Origin: Pseudomonas sp. P818
GTDB lineage: Bacteria; Pseudomonadota; Gammaproteobacteria; Pseudomonadales; Pseudomonadaceae
NCBI RefSeq assembly: GCF_000418555.1
Contig: NZ_ATKM01000011.1
Location: 434,001-498,000 of the forward strand
Length of the DNA: 64,000 bases
Reading direction: 5' to 3'
In this document: piece after piece, positions 57,726 to 63,849 of the stretch
How the letters are laid out: each line of letters starts with the position of its first letter
Numbering within the stretch: the first letter of the stretch is position 1
Made by a program: the position numbers and the translations under genes
The notes under the pieces: model-generated
Told to the model about the DNA's origin: nothing
Databases searched by the model: none
Seen by the model: the letters and a program-made list of their open reading frames with translations, nothing else

Positions 57726-57950
57726 TTAACGAGCAGCCCGCTTGACGTAGGTAAAGACAGCCACAGCGACGCAGAGGCCGACAGCAGCCCAGCCGATGGC
57801 GTCGATATCGCCGGACTTGGCTTCCATGGCGGTTACAGCGGCGGCAGCGTCAGCCAGGGCGACAGAAGCACCGCCAAGGAGAACAGCGCCGACAGCAACC
57901 TGAGCGGACAGTTTGGAACCGAACTTGCGAACAGCATTCATCTTTTTCAT
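57726..57950 (-). CDS. Major coat protein (pVIII)
   Basis: A 74-residue precursor. Residues 1-33 (MKKMNAVRKFGSKLSAQVAV then GAVLLGGASVALA) are a signal peptide, giving a 41-residue mature coat protein: acidic N-terminus (DAAAAVTAMEAKSGDID), hydrophobic helix (AIGWAAVGLCVAVAVFTYV) and basic end KRAAR that contacts the ssDNA. The ATG at 57950 follows AGGAAGTCTGCA. A 57-base gap follows the stop, a possible site of transcript stabilisation. Confidence 0.93.
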   Translation of the reverse strand: MKKMNAVRKFGSKLSAQVAVGAVLLGGASVALADAAAAVTAMEAKSGDIDAIGWAAVGLCVAVAVFTYVKRAAR

Positions 57951-57961
57951 TGCAGACTTCC

Positions 57962-58174
57962 TTACCTTAATAGGCGTTTGATACAGAGGAATACGAACAC
58001 CGATACGAAGATTTGCATGGTGATATCGTAAAGAGCGCCCCATTCCTCTGGAGTGGCACCACCATCGTTTAACATGGTGGCGAGTTCCTGACGTGGAACG
58101 GAAACAAGTTCGCCGTCGCAACTAAAACCATCGACATTGGCAACCCAAGTTCCGTTACAAGCCAGAAAATTCAT
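57962..58174 (-). CDS. Small single-membrane phage protein, 70 residues
   Basis: An N-terminal part with two cysteines (FLACNGTW, GFSCDGE), then a helix with membrane segment ITMQIFVSVFVFLCIKRLL. The start overlaps the preceding stop (TAATG). It may be a minor structural or assembly protein. The family is not recognised. Confidence 0.7.
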   Translation of the reverse strand: MNFLACNGTWVANVDGFSCDGELVSVPRQELATMLNDGGATPEEWGALYDITMQIFVSVFVFLCIKRLLR

Positions 58175-58362
58175 TAAGCAGCTTCCCGAGATGCGGGAAG
58201 TTGCAGATATTCAGCAGCGTCCGAATAACACTCAGGACATACAGCGAAATAAGGCGGCTTGGTCATATCAACAAGGGCGCCGGGGCGGGTGCATACGCCG
58301 CCGTTGAGCTGGCCCATGTCATCGCCGCAGCAGTCACAGAGAACGCGATCCAGAACGAGCAT
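58174..58362 (-). CDS. CxxC mini-protein, 62 residues
   Basis: It contains LCDCCGDDMG and FAVCPECYSDAAEYL, two CxxC pairs fitting a zinc ribbon. The C-terminal pair resembles the CPECFSAA motif of the 61-codon gene upstream, suggesting relatedness. It lies 14 bases after the ssDNA-binding gene. The function is unknown; small zinc proteins of phages often act as regulators. Confidence 0.7.
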   Translation of the reverse strand: MLVLDRVLCDCCGDDMGQLNGGVCTRPGALVDMTKPPYFAVCPECYSDAAEYLQLPASREAA

Positions 58363-58376
58363 GGGCCGAACTCCCC

Positions 58377-58730
58377 TTAGGCCGTCTTGGCGGGCTGCTG
58401 GGTAGCAGCAGGCGCTACAGCGGGACGCTCGCGGGTGACTTCCTGCAAGCGAAGCGGAATGCCCTGGAGCGAATAGCGAATACGTGCCTTGTTGTTGAAG
58501 TAGTCGATTTCGTCGCTGTACGGGGCGAAAACTTCGGTGCCGATCAGCACGCGGTAAGCGTTCTGCAAGCCTTCCTTGAACTGGTTACCGGCAACCATGA
58601 ATTTGACCAGGGTGGTCTGGTCAAAGCCGTCACGGTCTTTACTGATCTCCTCGATGCCGACATAGCACCAGGGCTTTTCCTCGGTGCCTTTGTTGATCAC
58701 ATCTTTGACGAAGCCGCGCAAAATTTTCAT
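58377..58730 (-). CDS. ssDNA-binding protein candidate (pV-like)
   Basis: A 117-residue protein beginning MKILRGFVKDVINKGTEEKPW, mainly beta-like, with a Pro/Ala/Gln-rich tail (PAVAPAATQQPAKTA). Size, order after rep and before the coat genes, and the disordered tail fit an inovirus ssDNA-binding protein, which coats the viral strand before packaging. The ATG overlaps the preceding stop. The assignment rests mainly on position. Confidence 0.68.
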   Translation of the reverse strand: MKILRGFVKDVINKGTEEKPWCYVGIEEISKDRDGFDQTTLVKFMVAGNQFKEGLQNAYRVLIGTEVFAPYSDEIDYFNNKARIRYSLQGIPLRLQEVTRERPAVAPAATQQPAKTA

Positions 58731-59074
58731 GGGTAGTTCTCCTGTGGATAGCCGAAAGCAGCACCCAACCAGGGCGTGCCAGTGAAAGAGTCTTCAGGGA
58801 TCAAGCGACCGTACTTCTTGAACGAATCGACGAGCAGCCAATAGGCGTTGTCGCGCTCCGGTACCGGCAGCGGCGCCGGTGGCTTAGGTGGGCCGACAAC
58901 CAGCGGGAAACGAGCATTCAGCTCGTCAGAATCGGCAATCTTGTAGGCAGCAGGCCGGACGAGCTGTTGCAGCGCCAGGCGGCGGCGCTGGCTGGCTGAA
59001 AGGCTCATGCCCTGCTGGCTGACCTTGCGGAGGGTCATACCCTCCCCTGGCTTGGATTCAACGACCTGGATCAT
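58727..59074 (-). CDS. Phage protein of unknown function, 115 residues
   Basis: A basic N-terminal half (SLSASQRRRLALQQLVRP), a Pro-rich stretch (GPPKPPAPLPVPERD) and a C-terminal part LLVDSFKKYGRLIPEDSF. No membrane segment or signal. It overlaps the 61-codon gene by 17 bases and the ssDNA-binding gene by four. Position suggests a replication-module accessory. No family recognised. Confidence 0.7.
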   Translation of the reverse strand: MIQVVESKPGEGMTLRKVSQQGMSLSASQRRRLALQQLVRPAAYKIADSDELNARFPLVVGPPKPPAPLPVPERDNAYWLLVDSFKKYGRLIPEDSFTGTPWLGAAFGYPQENYP

Positions 59075-59243
59075 GCGTCACCTCAGGAAGCAGCTCGCAG
59101 GCGGAACAGGCGGCCGAGAAGCACTCAGGGCAAAGCAAATTCAATTGATCGTCGAGAGGATCAAAGCGCTGTAGAACGGCGTATTGACCGCAGCCGGTGC
59201 AGTGGCCAGACGCATGCAGGAGTTCGAAATCAGTGGGATTCAT
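59058..59243 (-). CDS. CxxC zinc-ribbon-like mini-protein, 61 residues
   Basis: HCTGCGQYAVLQRF and LLCPECFSAACSACEL give three CxxC pairs; the first two suit a zinc ribbon. The start overlaps the rep stop (ATGA). It may be a small transcription or replication regulator of the phage; related in motif to the 62-residue protein downstream. Confidence 0.7.
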   Translation of the reverse strand: MNPTDFELLHASGHCTGCGQYAVLQRFDPLDDQLNLLCPECFSAACSACELLPEVTHDPGR

Positions 59244-60400
59244 GCGGCCACCAGTTGCAGGTGACGCGGCACAACCGCGTGACGGTAGAACTCAGGCACC
59301 TGCTGATCGAAGGTAACTTCGACCTCGCGCACGTTGCGGGTGAAGGTGAAGACGGTGCCGTGGCGGGTCTGGTCGTAAGGAACCTTGATATCAATGTTCA
59401 GCTGACGAAGGCGCGCGCGATGCTCTTTCACCTGGCGCTTATCGAAATCGAACGTCTGGCCAAGACGCCAGAGCGAAACGTACTGAGACGTTGTGTAAGC
59501 CGCTTTGGTGTTCTTGCAGATGCCTTCGGCCAGCAACTGCTGGGCGATGGTCAGTTCGTCGTAATTGGTCACTTCCAGTCGGTTGCCGACCATGAGGAAC
59601 CCCTTGTGGATTTCCACTAGCTTTTGCTCATCAAAAAGGCCCCAGAACGAGAGGCCCTCCCTCTTCAAGAACTCCGATCGACACTTGATCTCGGAGCGCA
59701 CCATGCCGACCGAGGCACACCAGTCGCGCAGGTCCCGGACGTACCGGAATTCGTCAGACTCTTCGCCGTAAGAGCGCTTCACCTTGGGCAGGAGGTGAGC
59801 ATCGAGCTCGGCAGCTTTCGCGTAATTGCCCGGGTAAACCAAGCGGCCGGCTTTCTCGCCGCCCTTGGGTGTCCAGACGCATGTGTTTCCGTCCGGATAG
59901 AGATACGCAATCGAGTTGCGGTAACGCTGGGATGAAATGGCACGCATGTACGCCCTTTCATTGCCCTGCCCCACGTAGAAATTCGAAGTGAGGTCAAGGC
60001 GCTGGAACACGGCGCCATTCGCGAGAGCCGAGCCGTCCTGCAAGCGCTGAATGCTGGTGCACCTGGTCATGGGTGGCAGGCCATACTCAGCAAGCAGTGA
60101 GTTGATCACGCGGAAGCAGCCGTCGAGGCTGTTGATGCCGAACACGTTGTCGAGCCGGTTGATACGCGACGGGTTGCCGTCGACGGTGATACGGCGGCCA
60201 CAGACGTGGATGCGAAACGTGGTGCAGTAGCTGCCTTCGGCGAAGAAGGCAGGGACAGAGGTCGAGAGCAGCTCGTCGGTCTCGACGTCAAAGCGACGGG
60301 TAATGACGTCACCGACCTGCGGAAGGTCGAAGTCATAGTCCTGATATGCCTTGATCCAGTCGAAAAACATGGCGACGGGAGTGCGCTCAAACGAATCCAT
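59240..60400 (-). CDS. Phage replication initiation protein (gene II/X type)
   Basis: A 386-residue protein. MFFDWIKAYQDYDFDLP near the start and the central FQRLDLTSNFYVG resemble the CRI/gene-II-like rolling-circle initiators of filamentous phages. The conserved IKCRSEFLKREGLSFWG region belongs to the same family. It nicks the replicative form at the origin. I keep the ATG at 60400; an ATG at 60370 (MFFDWIK) is the alternative. It heads the minus-strand phage operon, divergent from the repressor. Confidence 0.88.
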   Translation of the reverse strand: MDSFERTPVAMFFDWIKAYQDYDFDLPQVGDVITRRFDVETDELLSTSVPAFFAEGSYCTTFRIHVCGRRITVDGNPSRINRLDNVFGINSLDGCFRVINSLLAEYGLPPMTRCTSIQRLQDGSALANGAVFQRLDLTSNFYVGQGNERAYMRAISSQRYRNSIAYLYPDGNTCVWTPKGGEKAGRLVYPGNYAKAAELDAHLLPKVKRSYGEESDEFRYVRDLRDWCASVGMVRSEIKCRSEFLKREGLSFWGLFDEQKLVEIHKGFLMVGNRLEVTNYDELTIAQQLLAEGICKNTKAAYTTSQYVSLWRLGQTFDFDKRQVKEHRARLRQLNIDIKVPYDQTRHGTVFTFTRNVREVEVTFDQQVPEFYRHAVVPRHLQLVAA

Positions 60401-60436
60401 GCAAAACCTGTCAATATCGAAATTCCGAGCACGAGC

Positions 60437-60500
60437 CTACGGATTCTCATAACGACTAGTCAAGCAAAATTACGAGCATAAATCTACGAAATATCATAAC
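60437..60500. promoter_or_regulatory. Imperfect 17-bp direct repeats in the rep/repressor divergent region
   Basis: CTACGGATTCTCATAAC (60437-60453) and CTACGAAATATCATAAC (60484-60500) agree at 14 of 17 positions, 47 bases apart. They lie between rep and the repressor gene and are good candidates for repressor operators. Confidence 0.5.
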
Positions 60501-60558
60501 TGTATGAATCGACAGGAAATAGGATCAGGTGCGAAATCCCATTACGCGAGAAATTGTC

Positions 60559-60900
60559 ATGACAATCGGCGAGAACCTGAAAAGGGCACGAATGGCGAAG
60601 AAGATTTCTCAGCGCGCACTGGCTGAGCGGATCGACGTAGGTGGCAGCACGTACGTAGGCTGGGAGCACGACACGAATCCACCACCGGCCGACAAGCTGA
60701 TACTCATAGCCCAGGCGCTAGAAACCTCGATAGACGAACTGCTGTTCGGCGAAAACGCTGGCCTAAGCGAAGAAATGAGAGACCTGTTCAGACGATTTGA
60801 AAAGCTACCTGCTGGAACCAAGCAGCAGGCACGCCTAATGCTCAGGGCAATGCTGTTCAGTCTCGAAAGCGGGGCCGCACAGGCAGAGGATGCAGCGTAA
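60559..60900 (+). CDS. XRE-family phage repressor
   Basis: A 113-residue protein from the ATG at 60559; an in-frame ATG 30 bases upstream is possible. MTIGENLKRARMAKKISQRA and ALAERIDVGGSTYVGWEHDT form a Cro/C1-type helix-turn-helix. The C-terminal part (LFRRFEKLPAGTKQQARLML) is helical and lacks a LexA-like peptidase domain, so SOS self-cleavage is not expected. It is divergent from rep, which it probably represses. The stop overlaps the next start (TAATG). Confidence 0.88.
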   Translation: MTIGENLKRARMAKKISQRALAERIDVGGSTYVGWEHDTNPPPADKLILIAQALETSIDELLFGENAGLSEEMRDLFRRFEKLPAGTKQQARLMLRAMLFSLESGAAQAEDAA

Positions 60901-61094
60901 TGCGGGCAGAACGCGAAGAAGACGAGTTTGACCGTCCCCGGCCAGCAAGGAAGCAGCCAGAGCGAAGGCTTGCCCATGAGATAGCCCTTGGAATCATCTT
61001 TGGCGGATGCGTGCTGATGACAATTGCCGACGTGAAAGGCTGGATAGAGGCAAAGGTACTCGCTGAAGAAATCCGAATAACGCTTGGCCGCTGA
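60900..61094 (+). CDS. Small membrane protein coupled to the repressor
   Basis: A 64-residue protein: charged N-terminus (REEDEFDRPRPARKQPERR), one hydrophobic stretch (IALGIIFGGCVLMTIADV), then EAKVLAEEIRITLGR. The TAATG overlap with the repressor gene means coexpression in the lysogen, so an exclusion or maintenance role is possible. The family is not recognised. Confidence 0.65.
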   Translation: MRAEREEDEFDRPRPARKQPERRLAHEIALGIIFGGCVLMTIADVKGWIEAKVLAEEIRITLGR

Positions 61095-61100
61095 AGATCA

Positions 61101-61144
61101 GTGCGGGATTCCGCACCAAAGTGGGGGTGTTACAGCACCCCCAC
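61101..61144. other. Two tandem hairpins, candidate phage origin or packaging signal
   Basis: GTGCGG-GATT-CCGCAC (61101-61116) is followed four bases later by GTGGGGGTG-TTACAG-CACCCCCAC (61121-61144). Both stems are perfect. They come seven bases after the small membrane gene, so a terminator is the alternative, but no T run follows. Confidence 0.5.
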
Positions 61145-61326
61145 CCCTCCCGGCGCCGGTCCAGGCGCTGAAAAGGCATGGCTGTCGCCACTGGCCGCTG
61201 CGCGCCCATCGCAAATGTGCGGGTGTACCTCACGCGCATGGAAGAGCACGCCAACTAGAGCGAAAAGCGGGTTGGACAGTGAAGGGGGCGGCCTTGCGGT
61301 CGAGGCTCTGGCAGGAGTCGAGTCGA

Positions 61327-61410
61327 TTTATCGTTACGAGTAAGGCGTTACGGATATTCCGATGAACGGTTGATTTATCGTTACGTAACGATGGCATATT
61401 TATCGTTACG
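61327..61410. repeat. Three TTTATCGTTACG elements
   Basis: Exact 12-bp copies start at 61327, 61374 and 61399. The second and third extend into the palindrome GTTACGTAAC. Related GTAACG/GTTACG sites recur inside the downstream gene (61587, 61771) and near the right end (62228, 62331, 62366). Confidence 0.8.
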
Positions 61411-61420
61411 TAACTATAAT
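61392..61420 (+). promoter_or_regulatory. Promoter with embedded operator for the coiled-coil gene
   Basis: A perfect TATAAT lies at 61415-61420; a weak -35-like TGGCAT lies 17 bases upstream (61392-61397). The third TTTATCGTTACG element with its GTTACGTAAC palindrome fills the spacer exactly, a layout typical of autorepression. Confidence 0.55.
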
Positions 61421-61453
61421 TGATCCATAGCGCAACGCAATGGAGCAATCACC

Positions 61454-62056
61454 ATGATCGACCCTAGAGACCCAAGAACCCAACAGCTCCAGCTGGAGCA
61501 GAAGCGCGGACGCGGCCGTCCGGCCACAGGCCAGGCGCTCAGCAATGCCGAGCGTCAACGCCGGTATCGTGAAGCGCAAAAAGCGCAACGTAACGAAAAC
61601 ATGCACAAGGAAGTTGCCGAGGATCTGCGCGCCGAGCTGGCGAAAGCCCTGGAAGAGATTGAAGGCCTGAAAGCAAAGTTAAGAGCAGAATTCACGCTAG
61701 GTGAAAAGGCCAGGTCAGAGAACAAAAACCTAGCGCTGAAAGTCGCTCAGCTTGAAACGCAATTAGCGCAACGTAACGATAATGAGCTGATGAAGCGCGT
61801 AGAACTGGCCGAGGCCCGCGCAGACGCAATGGGCAACGAGCTGGCCATCGTCAAAGCGCAGCTGAGTAATACACGCAAGAAACGCCACAGGGACGACCCG
61901 CCAGTAGATATCAGAGAATGGGCGATTCAGCGTCAGTCGCCGAAGGGGCAGTGGCGAACGGTCGCGAAATACGATACCGCCGCAGAGGCCAATATAGCGT
62001 TGGCAGATCAGGCAGGGGCGATGGGGCATCTGTACAGGGTCAAAGCTCCAAAATAG
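61454..62056 (+). CDS. Basic coiled-coil DNA-binding-like protein (KfrA-like plan)
   Basis: A 200-residue protein. The N-terminus (KRGRGRPATGQALSNAERQR, then RRYREAQKAQ) is strongly basic with an AT-hook-like RGRP core. Residues about 50-140 form a long Ala/Glu/Leu-rich coiled coil, and the C-terminus (IREWAIQRQSPKGQWRTVAK) is a small separate domain. This plan recalls KfrA-type plasmid proteins that bind iterated sites and autorepress. The promoter contains repeated TTTATCGTTACG sites. No strong ribosome site apart from GGAG about 12 bases upstream. It is unusual in an inovirus. Confidence 0.65.
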   Translation: MIDPRDPRTQQLQLEQKRGRGRPATGQALSNAERQRRYREAQKAQRNENMHKEVAEDLRAELAKALEEIEGLKAKLRAEFTLGEKARSENKNLALKVAQLETQLAQRNDNELMKRVELAEARADAMGNELAIVKAQLSNTRKKRHRDDPPVDIREWAIQRQSPKGQWRTVAKYDTAAEANIALADQAGAMGHLYRVKAPK

Positions 62057-62267
62057 CCCGGCAGGCGTCCTGCAGGGCTGCTACACGGGCGTCCAGGGCG
62101 GCGCCCTCCTCATCCAGCTGCGCTAACCGGCGGCGCAGCTGGCGAAGCTCACCGACAAGCCGGCCATAGTCCTCAAGCACATGCTCGACAGCGCCCTGAT
62201 CATCGCGACCAGGGGCATAGAGTCGTGCGTTACGTAACAGATATTCGGGAAGGTCTAGGACTGGCAT
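62040..62267 (-). CDS. Small helical protein convergent with the coiled-coil gene
   Basis: A 75-residue product: MPVLDLPEYLLRNARLYAPG, then a helix rich in Leu, Arg and Glu (LVGELRQLRRRLAQLDEEGA) that suggests a short coiled coil. It overlaps the convergent gene by 17 bases. No clear ribosome site. It may interact with the larger coiled-coil protein; the family is not recognised. Confidence 0.5.
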   Translation of the reverse strand: MPVLDLPEYLLRNARLYAPGRDDQGAVEHVLEDYGRLVGELRQLRRRLAQLDEEGAALDARVAALQDACRAILEL

Positions 62268-62331
62268 CGCATAATGGACGTTACATTCAATCGCGCCGGG
62301 AGCTTACAGCACATGCTCGACAGCGCCCTGA
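62176..62331. repeat. 24-bp direct repeat near the right end of the prophage
   Basis: A perfect 24-bp sequence beginning AGCACATGCTCGACAG occurs at 62176-62199 and at 62308-62331. The first copy lies in the 75-codon gene; the second is just before the right attachment site. It may be a duplicated gene remnant or a recombination trace. Confidence 0.8.
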
Positions 62332-62365
62332 ACGTAACAGATAAGCATTGTCCCGACACGATTAA

Positions 62366-62393
62366 ACGTAACGTCACGGATATTATGCGAAGT
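62366..62393 (-). other. Right attachment site, dif-like with degenerate XerD arm
   Basis: On the minus strand: XerC arm ACTTCGCATAA (ten of 11 as in the left site), centre TATCCG, XerD-like arm TGACGTTACGT, which agrees with dif at seven of 11 positions. This asymmetry is typical of phages that integrate by XerC-first exchange. Confidence 0.8.
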
Positions 62394-62407
62394 CTTACCA
62401 TAATGCC

Positions 62408-63475
62408 TTATGTGCGAACCCCGGGTTTCTCACCCTTCGAGGAACGGACATTGCCGAAGCGCATCTCCTTTGACGGCGGATAACCGTAGAACTCCGTATA
62501 GCATTTGCTGAAATGGCTCGATGAGACGAATCCACATGCCAGGGACACGTCGAGGATCGGCAGATCGGAATGCTGCAGCAGGCGTCGCCCTTCGGTCAGG
62601 CGCAGCTCCAGGTAATAACGCACTGGCGTGGTCGTCATCTGATCCTGGAACAACCGCTCGATCTGTCGCCTGGAACGCCCCACATACTCGGAAATCTGGC
62701 TCAGGCTCAGCGGCTCTTCAATGTTGGCGGCCATCAGCTGCACCACATTGCGCAATGGCTCGCTCATCTTGTCGTGCAGCGACGGACGTGCGCGACGATA
62801 GCGCGACTCTTCGAAAGCCAGGATGTCGGTAATGCCATCTGCCAGCTCCCGGCCATGTCGATTGCGGATCCATTCCATCACCATATGGAAGGCACCGCTG
62901 GGGCTGGCGGCCGTCAGCCGATTGCCATCGACCATGTAGCTCTCGCTGGTCACCTGACTGTTCCTGGCGACCTCTGCCAGCACGGCGCGATTCTCTGGAT
63001 GGATCGCGCATTTGTAACCATCCAGTAGTCCGGCTTGCCCCAGAAACCAGGCGCCATTCCACAGCCCAGCGAGCTCTACGGACTGTTTGTTCGCGCCATG
63101 CAGCAACGCGCTCAGCGCTGGCGAGGCTTTCAGCGGCGTGCGCAAACCACCACAGATCACCAGCAGATCCATATCCGCCATGTTCGACAGTTGAATTTGC
63201 GCACCAGGACAGATCACCAGCCCCAGATCGCTGGTTACCGATTCGCCAGTCAGGCTGTAAGACTCGGTTGCGAAGCAGCCAGGGCTGATCAGATTGGCCG
63301 TGACCATGGTATCGAGGGCCTGGGTGTAGGCCGGCAAGGAGAAATGCTCGAGCAGCAGAAAACCTACCCGGGCCTGTTTGACCGGCTGTTTCTTGTCATC
63401 GACGAAACGCAGGTTCTTACCCTGCATGGCTTCGCTGAAGCTACGTTTTGGTAACACTTTCAAGACCTTATACAA
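62408..63475 (-). CDS. GlxA-type AraC-family transcriptional regulator
   Basis: A 355-residue protein. Residues about 35-210 are a DJ-1/PfpI-like domain (VGFLLLEHFSLPAYTQALDT; LLVICGGLRTP; LAGLWNGAWFLGQAGLLDG, where a Trp-Asn-Gly replaces the catalytic Cys region). The C-terminus holds two AraC helix-turn-helix motifs (LSLSQISEYVGRSRRQIERL and ILDVSLACGFVSSSHFSKCY). Such regulators control amino-acid or choline-type catabolism. The stop lies 15 bases from the right attachment site, so the prophage sits just behind this gene. It is divergent from the permease gene. Confidence 0.88.
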   Translation of the reverse strand: MYKVLKVLPKRSFSEAMQGKNLRFVDDKKQPVKQARVGFLLLEHFSLPAYTQALDTMVTANLISPGCFATESYSLTGESVTSDLGLVICPGAQIQLSNMADMDLLVICGGLRTPLKASPALSALLHGANKQSVELAGLWNGAWFLGQAGLLDGYKCAIHPENRAVLAEVARNSQVTSESYMVDGNRLTAASPSGAFHMVMEWIRNRHGRELADGITDILAFEESRYRRARPSLHDKMSEPLRNVVQLMAANIEEPLSLSQISEYVGRSRRQIERLFQDQMTTTPVRYYLELRLTEGRRLLQHSDLPILDVSLACGFVSSSHFSKCYTEFYGYPPSKEMRFGNVRSSKGEKPGVRT

Positions 63476-63849
63476 GCCATTTTATTTGATTTGTTATCAG
63501 AAGCGGCACGCTCAAACCCGTTTCAGTGGCGCCATCGCCTGAGCGCACCCTCCTCTGCCTGCTCATTGGCAGCCATCGAGAGCATTGATGCATCCGGATT
63601 CTTCCCGATTCGCGCGCGCTCGGCAAACCGGAGCTATTGCAGAGTCGCAGCCCCGCAGAGGTGTCGCATCCAGACAAATTCATGCCGTCTGCAGTCGCAC
63701 AGTAAAAGATGCCCCGCGCTTACTGTTCCTGCATCTATAGCCACAAGGAACCCGCAACACCTGCAGACCAGAGCGTCTCGTGCATCCAGCACATCGACAG
63801 ACTCCGTCGCTGTCGCCTCAACAAGACCAAGAATACAAGGTGCAAATTT
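63476..63849. other. 374-base divergent intergenic region
   Basis: It lies between the regulator and the permease and should contain both promoters and the regulator's binding site. No strong palindrome or gene was seen. Confidence 0.5.

Larger units (their letters stand above)
61095..61453. other. 359-base phage intergenic region
   Basis: It holds two adjacent perfect hairpins (61101-61144) and three TTTATCGTTACG elements (61327-61410) ahead of the coiled-coil protein gene. Short frames run through it but none has good start context. It is a candidate phage origin/packaging region. Confidence 0.6.
54499..62393. mobile_element. Inovirus (filamentous phage) prophage integrated at dif
   Basis: About 7.87 kb between the shared 11-bp core ATTATGCGAAG at 54515 and at 62382. 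The minus-strand module order is rep, small proteins, ssDNA-binding candidate, coat genes, adhesin, DUF2523 minor coat and Zot; a divergent arm carries the repressor, a small membrane protein and a coiled-coil basic protein. There is no integrase or transposase, which fits insertion by host XerC/XerD. G+C is visibly lower than in the flanks. All core inovirus functions look intact, so it may be active. Confidence 0.93.

Noticed and set aside
61084..61365. Plus-strand frames in the phage intergenic region
   Set aside because: Composition is poor, no ribosome site is seen, and the hairpins and operator elements explain the region better.
62274..62483. 69-codon plus-strand frame across the right attachment site
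   Set aside because: It crosses the phage-host junction and overlaps the regulator gene; part may be a duplicated relic around the 24-bp repeat.
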